Positions 1-11,525 of a stretch of DNA of 64,000 nt are shown piece after piece. The notes beneath the pieces were generated by a model. The model had not been told where the DNA came from and ran no database searches. It saw only the letters and a program-made list of their open reading frames with translations. The position numbers and the translations under genes are program-made. This DNA comes from Liolophura sinensis (lineage: Eukaryota > Mollusca > Polyplacophora > Chitonida > Chitonidae): contig NC_088296.1 in assembly GCF_032854445.1 (NCBI RefSeq), positions 8,902,706-8,966,705 of the forward strand. The letters run 5' to 3'. Every line of letters begins with the position of its first letter. Position 1 is the stretch's first letter.

Positions 1-135
1 GCCTTGGGGGAAACTACTGACCATCTTCAGGTTGCTGGAAGACCTTCCCACATATGGCCACGAGTTGGGCTTGAACTTATAGCGAACATATTGGTGTGAA
101 GCTCCTGGGTCGCTAACCAACTAGGCCACAGATGA
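1..135 (-). mobile_element. SINE family A, partial, cut by window edge
   Basis: Read on the minus strand this begins with a tRNA-like head (gtggcctagttggttagcg) and a degenerate B-box region, then runs into the body (cttcccacatatggcc, caggttgctggaagacc). The 3' tail lies outside the window. It matches the complete family A copies at 22.9, 25.5 and 52.0 kb. Confidence 0.75.
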
Positions 136-1107
136 CCCCTAGGCAAAATAAGTTCAAAAAGGCGATCTTTGATAGACCATTCAGTTCAGCGTCTGGTTAT
201 GTTATCTGCAATCTATGGATTATCTACTGACAGAGTAACTCGTGTTTTTTTTTTTTCCAGCAGAATCTATGGGATGTTTTAATGTTACGGCTAGACTGCC
301 AGAGCTACCCATAAACGGACTTTGTAAAGACAAGGGTGTTGGCTGTGTTTGTCGCCTACCCGCTGCTCAGCTGTTCAATGTGAGAAGAACTCGTTCACTG
401 AAATGACATCATTCTACACATCAGAGCAACCACATCTCAACCAAAGCACCTACTGACTTAACAAGATCTCCCACTCTATTTACGGTACCATGGTTTGTGA
501 TTGTTTTCCCCCTTCGATTATTGTGTATTTTTTATGACTCACAGAGCTATTTCTGCTGCGGGACACATGGTCAAACACGTGCCCACCACAGCGCCGGGAC
601 TAGCTTGATTCATCCTCACACGGAGAACCTTGTCATTATTCAGCAAGTTTGAAATTTTACGGCGATTCGATGGCTCTATCACAATCCTTGCTTGTTGAAA
701 CCGTCTCCCCATGCTGTGCTGTTTGACGCGAGTATGTGAAAAGTGAAGCGCCCTCTGTCGGGTAATTCAAGCTTTTTTTTTTTAAATTTAGAACAGTGTT
801 TATCTTCGAACGCGGACTGGCGGACGCTGATTTCAAACCCATAAAGCAAATGAGAAGCTCTCTAACGTTTGCTTGACATTATTGTCATCACCTGTAAATT
901 TTTTTTACAGAAATCTTGGAGAACGCCGAGGTTCCTGGGGTTACGGCGATGAGGCAGGAATTAGTGATCTCAGAAAACGAAAACGAAAATGTTATATATG
1001 TGTATATATACGTGTACATCGGGTAAGCATGTATAACTTTCTTTTTAACATGATCAGCGCAAACACGGATATGAGCTGGCAAGTATAAACGTCGCCTTCC
1101 ACACGGC
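136..1107. other. no gene recognised
   Basis: Apart from T-runs near 246-258 and 772-783 nothing is recognisable. Open frames here are short, overlap on both strands, and carry no motif or splice context. Confidence 0.5.
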
Positions 1108-1190
1108 CGTACGTGGGAAAGGCTTGCCAGCAACCTGCGGTTTCCTCCCACTATACTGATAGCCGCCGTCGTATAAGTGAAATAACCTTA
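1108..1190 (+). mobile_element. SINE family A fragment, internally deleted
   Basis: It carries the family A body (cgtacgtgggaaaggcttgcc, agcaacctgcgg) joined directly to the late part (tttcctcccactatactg, gccgccgtcgtataagtgaaa). The gggttcccc/gggctctg middle section is missing, as is the AAAT tail. Confidence 0.7.
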
Positions 1191-1349
1191 CTCCAATATC
1201 ATTCCTGTTGCACCACGTTGCAACCTGGAGTGAAAATCTCGCGAACAGTGATCTCGTGTTGCACTTTGGCATTCGAAACGACGTTCTCGTGTGGGACCAA
1301 CACGCCTGCAGGGATTCGAGTACCGGTACAGTCTTTGTGTTCACGATGT

Positions 1350-1350
<1 letters not shown>

Positions 1351-1389
<39 letters not shown>
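1351..1389. repeat. (TA)n microsatellite
   Basis: An uninterrupted TA dinucleotide run of nearly 40 bases. It produces meaningless Tyr-Ile open frames on both strands. Confidence 0.95.
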
Positions 1390-1390
<1 letters not shown>

Positions 1391-2490
1391 TCATCTTTAT
1401 ATATCATACATAAGAAGTTATAAGCTTTTTGGAATGTACAAAATATTAATCACCGCACAACAGAAAGACAAATAAATCATAGAGGTAAGACCTAATTATA
1501 TATTTATGCATACGTCTAATAATCAGGCAAACTACGGGAAAGTAGGGAATTTCTTTACACAGGTAGGCTTAACTAGACGGCACTAGACCGAGAGTTAACA
1601 ATCTCCGCCAAAGTATATTTTACATACTCATCTCTCGGTCATAACAAAGTGACATCTTTTTTACTTTTTTTTTTTTTTTTTTGCATTTATGTCTTATCTC
1701 TTAATAGTGTAGAGTCGTTAAAAAAATTCATAGAAGAACACACTTATCCCAACCAAAATTAAGTTGACGTAGCCCAAGACCAACCTATGCACAACACTTC
1801 ATTCAAATCCCAGCATACCTATTTCCCATAAAATTGCTGACATATAGGCCTATAGTCAGACTGGCAAATAAACGCCGGCAAAAACATAACCTGCATTAAC
1901 TTGCGGAGGTAACAGAATCCAAAACGACCTACAGAACGTGCGAACATGTAAGACATTTGTTCTGATTCAACAACAAAAGCAGACGGATAATGCGGTAGTT
2001 CCAATGCAGTAAGTCATTCGTTAAAGGGGGGGTGGCGGTCACATTTAGTTGGACTCGTCCACATGGACACCTGTGGACTGGTGAGCTAAATATAGCGCAC
2101 CGCTCGGCAACCAATCGGCTGTTAGAATTATGTGGTGTGCTAAAATTCCAAACCTGGGTACTATACGGGGCAATGATGGCTACCGTTTTTATAACGGTTT
2201 GATTTATGGCTTACGTGAGGTTTATTAGTATAAGCATTGCCCGAGATAAAACGGTAAAGGGTCTTAACAAGTCGCCCGCATAGTTCTCTAGATGCTTTAT
2301 AGAAATGTCATAGCATGTGTCACAAGGCCTGTTCCTCGCGATTCCTTAAAAAATAAATTAGAAAAAAGTTACTTCACCTAGTTTCTAACTTGCCATATTG
2401 TACAGTCTGTTGTGCCTTGTTTCTATCACAGCTACATATCTTGTATTGGGTTTTCCTTATATGTGCATATATTCAAGTAGCAAAACGACC
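1390..2490. other. no gene recognised
   Basis: AT-rich unique-looking sequence with a T-run at about 1662-1682. No coding, RNA or repeat feature was supported. Confidence 0.5.
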
Positions 2491-2501
2491 TCTTCATAAA
2501 A

Positions 2502-2753
2502 TCGTGGCTCATTTGGTTAGCGAGCTAGCGCAGCGTAATGACCCAGGAGTTTCTCACCAATGCGGTCGCTGTGAGTTCAAGTCCAGCTCATGCTGTCTTC
2601 CTCTCCAGGCCTACGTTGGAAGATCTTCCAGCAACCTGCGGATGGTCGTGGGATTCCCCCTGGCTCTGCCCGGTTTCCACCCACCATAATGCTGGCTGCC
2701 GTCGTATAAGTGAAAGACTCTTCAGCAGGGCGTAAATATACCAATCAAATAAA
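2502..2753 (+). mobile_element. SINE family A, full length
   Basis: Complete copy: tRNA-like head (tcgtggctcatttggttagcg), B-box-like gtgagttcaagtcc, body with gcaacctgcggatggtcgtg, the tail core gtcgtataagtgaaa, and an AAAT end. An imperfect target-site duplication flanks it: tcttcataaa at 2491-2500 and tcttcatgaaa from 2754. This supports genuine retroposition. Confidence 0.88.
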
Positions 2754-2959
2754 TCTTCATGAAACCGCTTACCAGACGGACGTTATGCTGTGTAGTTTGA
2801 TTTGTAGGCAATTTATCAAACGTCAAACGAAGTGTATGATGACTAAGCTGTACAGTGTATTTATTGAAAAGTCGACTTGCTTTATTGGCGTTGAACACTG
2901 CACTCAGTAAGATTTTACTCAGTCATATGACGGAAGTGCGACTGATGATCGAAAGACTA

Positions 2960-3305
2960 ATTAACGGTGACCGTCGTTCAGTCGCTCGGTCACAAGAGAC
3001 GTGGGTTAAATCCCATGCCTGGTCAAGCCATTTTAACGATTCTCCATAATTCTCAGGAATTCTCGGAATAAAACGTCCACGGTGACCTCCCGTGCGTCTA
3101 ACATGAAGTTCACAGCAGACCACTCGTCTTCCGCCAATATGACATATGTCATGCGCGGAAAATCCTCCGAGTATAACTGACGTACATGTGATAGGTCGCT
3201 GGTTACCCCGTGGCACTCCGGTTTCCTCTACCCATAAAGATGACCAACTACCACGACGTATATATTACCGGTAAGTGAAAAAGTCTTGAGTATACGACGT
3301 TGAAC
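2960..3305 (+). mobile_element. SINE family F, degenerate
   Basis: The head has a B-box-like gtgggttaaatccc near 3002. The later part reads ggcactccggtttcctct and then a decayed copy of the shared tail (aagtgaaaaagtcttgagta, cgacgttgaaca). It resembles the copy at 42.8 kb more than family A. The boundaries are approximate. Confidence 0.55.
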
Positions 3306-3330
3306 AGTATCTACTAAATACGTAAATAAG

Positions 3331-3490
3331 AAAATAATTTAAACGATTGCGATCATTTCCATTTATAGAGTCAACTACCGCTCCCTGTCAGGTGCCCGAA
3401 AACACCACCGAATACGCGGGAGCTCGATTCGAACCTGGGACCTCACCGGTCAGCCGAGTTGATCGACTGCAGCCACACAAACGCTTTATG
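3331..3490 (-). mobile_element. tRNA-like SINE head, minus strand (weak)
   Basis: On the minus strand the segment contains ccaggttcgaatcgagc, which fits a Pol III B-box (GGTTCGAATC), preceded by an A-box-like tcaactcggctgaccgg. It does not fold convincingly as a tRNA gene, so a SINE head or decayed tRNA-derived element is more likely. Confidence 0.35.
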
Positions 3491-4190
3491 CTTTTAAAGA
3501 TCTCCTGATGTCAGATGTGTGCACATTTTGTTTTCGACCATATCTTGCTTCATGCTAAACAAAGAGCACCAATAAAGAGCTCGATATAAACCTCATGAAA
3601 TAGTGCACAAGACTTGCTTTGTATCATAGTTTATGACATTATGTTTAAAATTTAACTTGCACACTCTTGTTCGTGCCAGTGTCTTACTAGGCTGTGCGGT
3701 GTAATTAAGAGTTTAACCAGTGTATAGTTTTAATATGATCTGTATACTCTGTGTGTTTTGTGCTGATTATTTTGATGGCTGGGTTGTTGTGCTGTGCACA
3801 GTAGGGACAAAGATACAGTCAAACACAGATATGCACATTTTCTGACAAATCACATGTCAGGATAACCTCAAGTCAGCGTGAGTCCTAGTAATATGACTGG
3901 GCCTAATGACTAGGCCAAAAGTGAATACCCCGCTGCTTGAAGTGGCCTTACAAAGAACTCTGCTTTTATTCTTCACCGGTGTTTTACTTACAAAATAATG
4001 GGTAATGTGATAAGCAGGGATAGAAGAGCAAATTTCATGTTACCTTTCATTGGCGTCAAATGTCCTGAAACATTGCCACCATAACCCCAAAGGTTACAGT
4101 TACGCATGTGTCTTCTTGTGTGTCAGTTGTTAAACCTACGCCAGATAAGCTGACCGACCTGTTAACAATACGGGACTGTCGACACTTGAT
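3491..4190. other. no gene recognised
   Basis: Unique-looking AT-rich DNA leading into the minisatellites. No gene, RNA or repeat was supported. Confidence 0.5.
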
Positions 4191-4194
4191 TTTA

Positions 4195-4548
4195 CGGCAC
4201 ATCATTGTGAATTCTCTTTGTGCCTTGACTGCGTTCCTTTGTACCGTGATGTCTTTCATTCGTGCCTTGGCGTCGTCCTCTTTGTGCCCTGACATTGTCC
4301 CTTTATGCCGTGGCGTCGTCCCTTTGTGCTGTGGCGTCGGCCCTTTGTGCCGTGACATCGTTCCCTTATGCCGTGACATCGTCCATTTGGACGTGAAGTC
4401 GGCCCCTTATGTCGTGACGTCGTCCATTTGTGATGATTTGGACGTGATGTCGGCCCTTTTTGCCGTGGCAGCGGCCCTTTGTGCCGTGACATCGTCACTT
4501 TGTTCCGTGACGTCGTCTTCTTTGTGCCGTGACGTCGGCCCTTTGTGC
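4195..4548. repeat. 21-bp minisatellite, about 15 degenerate units
   Basis: Tandem units close to gtcgtccctttgtgccgtgac repeat every 21 bases with substitutions and one longer unit near 4420-4450. Because 21 is a multiple of three the array stays open in a + strand frame (182 codons from 4108) and on the minus strand. The translations are low-complexity repeats without family resemblance, so I read this as a non-coding array. Confidence 0.85.
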
Positions 4549-4639
4549 GTTGCTTCGAAAGGTGATGGCCAGATGGTGCTTATATTCAAATGTTCAAATA
4601 GACCTATACTACGACTGAGTGTGGTATGCCTGTGTATAT

Positions 4640-4932
4640 CTGTTATGACTGTGTGAAATACTTAAATATCTATTATGATTGTGTGGAATCCTTGTATGTA
4701 TATTATGACTGTTTTGAATCCTTGTATGTCTATTATGGCTGTTTGGAATCCTTGTTTGTCTATTATGACTGCATGGAATCCTTGTATGTCTATTATGATT
4801 GCATGGAATCCTTGTATGTCTATTATGATTGCGTGGAATCCTTGTTTGTCTATTACGGCTGCATGGAATCCTTGTATGTCTATTATGATTGCATGGAACA
4901 CTTGTATGTCTATTATAACTGCATGCGAAATA
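4640..4932. repeat. 30-bp minisatellite, about ten units
   Basis: Units close to gattgcatggaatccttg followed by tatgtctattat repeat every 30 bases. As 30 is divisible by three, three frames stay open; one + frame reads as repeats of DCMESLYVYY. There is no signal peptide, splice context or flanking coding sequence, so expression is not supported by sequence alone. Confidence 0.9.
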
Positions 4933-4951
4933 CTCAAAGTATATACAGGTG

Positions 4952-5985
4952 CACTAAAAATGCTACTTTGTTAAATTTTAACGGAGTTTAATTTGTTAAC
5001 AATCTTTAAACAAACTGTTTGTAAAAAGTAACAAAATAATCTGTTACTGACCGTATTCTGGGAATAGGAAAATAAATATGAATTGTAAACTATCTACTAT
5101 TGAAGCTGAAAATCAATCAGAAAACTAAATAAAGTTTTCAAACGGGAATTCTGTAATTCTAGAATTGTTATATGAAATGACTATAGATTCCCTTCTTCTT
5201 GAAATAAAGCAAAATAGCAGATTAAACAAATTCAACCGAGGATTTTACACAAATAAATGAATCAATAAAGTTTTGGCCATGTCACTCTTTTATTTTCCAG
5301 CCAAGCCAACAGATAGGTGACAGTACCGGAAAGGTCCAGGTTCATATACACAGTCACCCTTTCGCTTCACAAGGACTTCTAACCCAATGCTTTCGTCAGC
5401 TCAATACTATTACTCTTCAGTGCTGTCACAGCAATGGGCGAAGTTCTGGACTTTCTATTCAAATTCGATTTTATATTTAACGTGACAATTGTGCAGGGGT
5501 GCTCAACATGTTCCTCCCAATAGCAATAGCCAAGGATATGAGTGAAGGTCTTTCAGAGTAAGTAAGAGGCACAAGATGTGATAGATGTGAGCGTCATGTG
5601 TGACAGTGAACAAATCCAGTCGACAAATTAGTTTGATTCATTTCCAAATTACGTTGATTGTTCAGTTCTAGTTAGTTCAGTTAAAGAGAGTAGCTAACAA
5701 GTTTCTATGTTGAATTCATCACACTTCTTTGCTAATGTTAATAATGGACAGTTTTGTTAAATTAACAAATTACTTTGTATAATTTGTGGGAAGCAGTTTA
5801 TTATCCTGACAAACTAGTTTGTTAAAAGTTCACGTGGTAGTTTGTTAAATTAACACATTACCTCGTTAAATGAATTAACAAAGCAACTTTGTTAAAATTA
5901 ATTCAATAAAGTACTTTGTTGGCAACACAGAACAAAGTACTTGTTAAAAACTTTGTTAATAATAAAAAAGTAGTTTTTTTCAGTG
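4952..5985. mobile_element. candidate non-autonomous DNA transposon with inverted ends
   Basis: The left end (cactaaaaatgctactttg) and the reverse complement of the right end (cactgaaaaaaactacttt) match after small gaps. Both ends continue into TTGTTAA-rich sequence. No transposase frame lies inside. No clear target-site duplication was found, so the exact borders are uncertain. Confidence 0.45.
5909..5942. repeat. perfect 12-bp inverted repeat, 10-nt loop
   Basis: aagtactttgtt at 5909-5920 is the exact reverse complement of aacaaagtactt at 5931-5942, with ggcaacacag between. It lies near the right end of the candidate transposon and could be its subterminal structure. Confidence 0.8.
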
Positions 5986-8020
5986 TAGGCCTATTAGAAT
6001 AGGCGTGGAATCCACAAATATCTGTGTACTATGACCACTTATGTTGTATCCTGAAGTACGATTGCGTGTGTAATCCTCAAAGCCGCTTTGGGTAGTTTTC
6101 TTATTCTTTTTTAACTTCGTGTTCACCGGTTATAAAATACACTTCAAGGATTCTGAACCCTACTGGTGCGTTGACATCGTGTTTCGTCACAAAAGGCAGT
6201 CCAGAACACAAGTTATCCTTGCCAATCCACATGACTGGTTACATATGGACCCCCCAGCCCCCCCACAAAAAAAAAGATTCTTCTAAAAAAGGTATATATG
6301 ACCTGGATACCTATCAGTCTAGAACTGTGCAGTATTGCCTATACTCTGACGTTAAATACCAAGGTAGAATTAAAATAACAAGAGGCACGTGAGGCGTGTG
6401 TTTAATACATACAGGATGTGCCGTAACGACAAAAAGAGACTGACCCGGTCGCATTAGGAAACCGTAGATTGTCAGTCTGCCAATTTTAACATGACGTTGT
6501 ATATAGAATAGTAATTAAATAGGATTACATAATAACCTTCTGATTTATAGTCTTGGTTCGGTTTGGGTGTTAAATACGTTTTCTCAAATGTATACCTTTT
6601 CTATATTTGCCTTATAACGTTTTCTTCGTGTTATAGTGCCTTTTTGTGTTTCTTTCAAGCGGTCGCGCTACAGTGTGGCCATTGGTACAGCAATACTGAA
6701 TGCGTTCGTTGAAGATCATAAATTAAATAAATAAATAAATGATAGGTATAGCGGTATAGAACGATAAAAAATGAATATATCTTTCCTGTACACTTATGAG
6801 TAGGCAATAATTACTTTGCTTACATGTGATTTTTTTACGTAATTTGACTTAAAATTCTGTACAGATCATGTACTACGATACTTTATGGGGGATTCCAAGA
6901 GTAGAATGTCGTCTTCTTGAGTTCCTTGACAACACTAACCTGAACGCTGTCCCGAAAACGGATGGCTCCTATACCCAAATAAACACGGCAAAAATCCGCC
7001 CCACCGTCAGCAGGTCACGCGCTTGTCTGTGACAACGGGGATTCTATTAATATTATCCTTAGCTATTGAACAGGGATTTAGCCGTTATCCTTTAATTTAC
7101 TGACCCGCCTGTCGACTTTATTTGAATGTAAGTGAAATACAGACCTCCTCGACGTATTCGACTAGGGACCCAGTTTGTAGCCTATTCTCCGGCGTTCCAC
7201 GATAAATGACTATAGAGCAAATAAAATCGGGTGTAATAAATAGACGTAACCCGATGACGTTGGAGAATTTATACCGTTAGATTAAATACAGATTATGGAC
7301 AAATTACCTGCTGGAAAGCGATCAAATGAATTTGAGATTGCAGAAAGTTTTTTTTTTTCACGCGATGCTTGTGTTGCTTGGAAAGTGAAGTTGATTAATG
7401 TGGGCAAAGTAATAGTCTGTCAGAAAAGTGGGTCCAACTATGTTTGGCTCTGTGTTTATCTCATGTATGATATAGGATCGTTTTGACACATCGGTTTCGA
7501 ACTTTAAGCCAAAATTGAAATCCAAATTAAATTCTTAAATATATATAAATGCAATGTATAAAATTTTAACCATTGCTTCTGTCCTGTGCTACGTAGTAGC
7601 ATTTTAACCAGGTTTGGACATCCAATGTAAAGTGTCTGTTTTTTTCTTGTTTTGTTTTGTTTTGTGAAGAGGAGTACAGTTTTGGACTTTAGTCTAAAAT
7701 GCACAACTTAGTGAAAAAGACCGCTACGTCACCACGTTCCACTCTATTTATCACGACGCCTGGAACTTGTACAGTAAGTGTACATGCTATCAAATAGCAA
7801 GGTCCCAATGCATCGACGAAAACTAAGAAATAAATACCTGGTAACAGAACGGTGAATATGTAATGTGATGACAGTTTCCGATGAAAGAATAGGCGTGTTC
7901 ACAACATGGCAAGAACAGTAAATTACACAAGGAAATGAAGACTACAGAATTCACGCTGACTGGCTGTCATGGGAGACTAGATTTCCTTGGTGAAACGCTG
8001 CGACTTTGGTACATGTGTGT
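5986..8020. other. no gene recognised
   Basis: Contains a short (AAAT)n stretch at about 6722-6741 and otherwise no recognisable feature. Open frames up to 73 codons lack motifs. Confidence 0.5.
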
Positions 8021-8025
8021 GCATG

Positions 8026-8342
8026 CTTGGGGTTTAACGTCGTACTTTATCGACTTTTCAGTCATATGACGACGATCAGTTGCTAGGCGCGTGTATATAT
8101 ACATGCCGACAAAGTGCTGCCGCCACTCAGGTGTCATGACACCCTACCCTATCCAATCACATTATTATGACACTGCTAAACTTTTATACATACACATTTA
8201 ACAACCTCTAAGTGCTGAGCGCCAAGCAAGGCAGCAACAAGTACTATTTTTTAAAGTTTTTGGTATGACCCGATCTGGGTTTAATCCCGAGTCTCCCGAC
8301 TTCGAGGCTGACGCCCTGATTACTGGGCCACCGAAGCGGTCT
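8026..8342 (-). mobile_element. SINE family B
   Basis: On the minus strand it begins with a tRNA-like head (gaccgcttcggtggcccag), a B-box-like gggattaaacccag, and gtcataccaaa. It ends with the family B tail: gtcatatgactgaaaagtcg, then gtacgacgttaaaccccaag. The sequence is diverged but collinear with the copies at 10.6 and 29.9 kb. Confidence 0.75.
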
Positions 8343-8632
8343 GCAACTTTGGTCACAACTGAAAAAGTCTGCTATACCCAAAATTCAGCTTAGCCTGGAC
8401 TTTTTTTTTCATACCAGCCATTCAGAGGCGATCTTGTATCCCTTAACACATCCCCGTGGAATTCTACGGTGAAAACTTCCTGATTTAACAGTATTGTTGG
8501 ATTAGTGACAGATTATCATGTGACACAAACGAATATGATAAGTAGGCTTAATGTCAACGGTTTGAGAATAAGAAAACAACGAAAACGTCATTAGAGTTTA
8601 GAATTTAATCATGGCAGTGCCAGGAAGAAGGT

Positions 8633-8740
8633 CTATTTATTATTTATCTGACTGCTGTTTAACGCAAAACTCAAACAGTTTTCACTTATTCAACGGTGGT
8701 CTGTTTCATGGGTGAGGGAAACCGCTTTGCCCGTCATAAA
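8633..8740 (-). mobile_element. SINE family A, decayed 3' part
   Basis: Starts with a TTTATTATTTAT tail and continues through recognisable but mutated tail-core and body words (gctgtttaacgcaaaactc, ttttcacttattcaacgg, gagggaaaccg). Confidence 0.45.
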
Positions 8741-9198
8741 CCAAGTGCCTTTGTCACATCACTGACGAACATTCCCATTTGTGATGTACAAATATACCCA
8801 GAGCTATCTGGCGAGTGGACCCAAATAGATCTCCATGAACGTCAGGCTGTGCACACGGCTACGGGAGTGTCATTGACGAATGGGATAATCTATGACGAGC
8901 TACACAGTCGGCTCAAATGAAAGCCGAACGCTGTCTTCTGTGACGATGCAGAGCCTGTGTTCTTCACATATGTCTTATGAGCACGCGTACAACGATAATT
9001 ATGATGTAATAAAAGAAAGAACAAATGAGTTCACAGCTTTGGACCGTCTTGATACAGGCTGGAAGGAGTTTTACGAGTTCCCTGTTATTGTCACCAAGGC
9101 GCGACAAGCCGTGAGAGTGGTAAAGCGGACTCTACAAATTCTTATACGACTGCGTTCGAACAGAGAGATTATGCGAGTAGCATTTGCGCATGCCTAGT
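8741..9198. other. no gene recognised
   Basis: Two open frames of 74 and 101 codons overlap here. They show no domain, no signal peptide and no splice context that would make either credible. Confidence 0.45.
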
Positions 9199-9199
9199 A

Positions 9200-9372
9200 G
9201 CATTTTATTTATTTACTTGATTGGTGCTCTACGCCATACTCAAGAATTTTTCACCCACACGACGGCGACCAGCATTATAATGGAAGCAAACCTTGCAGAG
9301 TCCGTGGAAACCCACGGCCATCCGCAGGTTGGAGGCAGACATTTCCACCGGGGAGGAAGCCAGACAGTCTTA
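9200..9372 (-). mobile_element. SINE family A, 3' two thirds
   Basis: Minus-strand copy with a TTTATTTATT tail, cacacgacggcgaccagcat, cccacggccatccgcaggtt and a head-proximal end at gaggaagccaga. The tRNA-like head is missing, as expected of a 5' truncated retroposon. Confidence 0.8.
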
Positions 9373-10630
9373 TGAAGTGTTATAAACGATTAAATAGAAC
9401 AGGATATTGACGAAGTGCCGGTCAAATTTTATTGGCTGATACTTGTGTTTTCTTTACAAGTTCAGCATTTACGGTACAGCGATTATCAGTAAATGATGCT
9501 TCTGTACTGTTTTAGAACAATACTCCGCCATAAAAAGCGACGCCGTGGCAAAATTGCTCCTATGGTACGATATACTAAATACAAAGTAAACTGACAAAAC
9601 AAATGCTGAAGTTCAGGATAACATCAAAAATTCCGTCTACCAAGACAAGAAACATGGAAGTTTATCACCGTGGTGAAAATTGTGACTGTGAACAGAAATA
9701 CAAGCAAACATGACCAAGGTCTGGATCACATTTCCAGATTTACGTCAGAATTTGAAACGTTACCACAATGTTTAGTTTTCGGTAATGGAAGTTGAAATTT
9801 TGACACATTTGCCTTAAGATAACATTGATGAGGTGATCAAACTTTTTATTTACAAGGCTGAAAAATAAGTTCTAAAACCATTTTTCAAACTTTTGACTGG
9901 ATTTATGGAATCGGCCACTGCGTGGACATTAAATACCACTGTCGTATAAATCAAAATCTTGACACCTGTGTTCTTTCAACACACATAATAGTTTACATAT
10001 CCCCACCTGCTTGGCGGGAACAGAATTTGTCGTCCATAACAGAGGGAAATTCCGTAAACTTGGAGATTAAAAGTTGTGAAACGGTTGTCTTGAACGGGTT
10101 TTATCTGATCAGGTTTTATTAGAAGACACGCATGCTTTATCTGCTATGGTAATCCCGCGTGAGTCCGCCACTATAAAAAGTTAATACACCCGCCCCCCTA
10201 TTAGCACCTCGCTAATCCAAGACCCTCGGCTACTATCTCTTGAGACGTCCAGTTTGAGATAAGACTGACTTATGAACTGATCGTTATTAGACTTTCTCCG
10301 AGGGGTTGACCTCCTTGGACACAGGTGGTGGTACGATAGAACCATGCAGAGGTCTTATTGGTTGTTATAATATACACACAGCTTCATGCTTTAATCGTGT
10401 AATTGGGTTCACTGATAGCAACAAAAGACAGCTCCACGTAAATGTCAAACGCTAAACGAGCTGCTTGATCATCGGTTTTTATCAAGTGATTTAAAACTTT
10501 TATTTCGAATAAAATGCATGGTAGGCCCTTATACAATGGTAATGTGTGTGATATTTCATAATATAAATTAAAATCGTGCACAATTTTAATATTTAAACTT
10601 TATATTAATTTTTCTAGTTTATATATGGAT
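9373..10630. other. no gene recognised
   Basis: AT-rich DNA without an identifiable gene, RNA or repeat. Confidence 0.5.
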
Positions 10631-10631
10631 A

Positions 10632-10962
10632 GACTCTCCGCCTTGAAGTCGGGAGACCCTGGGATCAAACCCGGATCGGGTCATACCAAAGACTTTTATA
10701 ATGGTACTTGCTGCTGCTTTGCTTGGTGCTCAGGACCCAGAGGTTAGGACAAGGAAACATGACCGGCTGGCCTGGTATCAGTTGAATGTGACTGGGTCCG
10801 GTGTCATATCTGGTGTCTTCGGCATGACTCTTCAGTGGTGGCAGCATTTTACCAGCATGGACTTGCCCTGTCCCAAGAAGACACAATATGTGTACACACA
10901 CCTAATGACTCTTTGTCGCCATATGAATGAAAAATCGTGAAGTACGACTTTAAACCCCATGG
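10632..10962 (+). mobile_element. SINE family B
   Basis: Carries a partial tRNA-like head (ctccgccttgaagtcggga), a B-box-like gggatcaaacccgg, gggtcataccaaagac, the family body (gctgctttgcttggtgctca, gtgactgggtccggtgtcat) and the tail (catatgaatgaaaaatcg, gtacgactttaaacccca). It is the most complete plus-strand copy of family B here. Open frames on both strands across it are incidental. Confidence 0.8.
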
Positions 10963-11175
10963 AATCGTAAATACATTCAAGTACCTCGCTTAGTGAACGG
11001 TCCATGTTAAAAGATGAGATGGAAGTTACCAGCCCTCTGCCAGTTGAAGCAAATCTTGTAACTGGCTGCACAGTGGTGCCCTCTATACTTACTTGCGTAA
11101 AAATACCAACGATGATTATTCACGATCACTTGATTTGAGAATGAAATGGCTGGCATTGTTATTGGAGGAAGTAAG

Positions 11176-11253
11176 TATGTATGTATGCTTGGGGTTTTAC
11201 GTCTTAGTAACAGCCTTTCAGTCATATGACGAAGAGGGGTCCTTAGATGTCCT

Positions 11254-11289
<36 letters not shown>

Positions 11290-11525
11290 CACTACTATAT
11301 ATATATACAAGGACATCTAAGGACCCCTTTTATATAGCCGCCGGACTTTACACCCCACCCAGTCACATTATACTAACACCGGGCCAACGAGAGTTGCTTC
11401 CTTGCTCCAACCTCTCAGTGCCGAGCGCCAGGCGAGTCAGCAACTGGTAATATTTTTGAAGTCTTTGGTATGACCAGACACGGGTTTGATCCCTGGTCTC
11501 CCGACGTCGAATCGATGGAAGTAGA
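11176..11525 (-). mobile_element. SINE family B with internal palindrome
   Basis: Minus-strand copy: tail at 11178-11232 (gcttggggttttacgtc, cagtcatatgacga), body words gccgagcgccaggcgagtca, and the head B-box region gggtttgatccctgg near 11480. A TA-rich palindrome at 11235-11328 sits just inside the tail. Confidence 0.78.
11235..11328. repeat. long perfect inverted repeat with TA-rich centre
   Basis: The left arm (11235-11267, starting aggggtccttagatgtcctt) is the reverse complement of the right arm (11296-11328, ending aaggacatctaaggacccct). About 33 bases pair without mismatch around a TA-rich loop of about 28 bases. Confidence 0.9.

Noticed and set aside
4108-4656. 182-codon plus-strand open frame
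   Set aside because: It is mostly a 21-bp tandem array. The Cys/Leu/Val-rich repeats come from the array, and no domain or splice context supports a gene.
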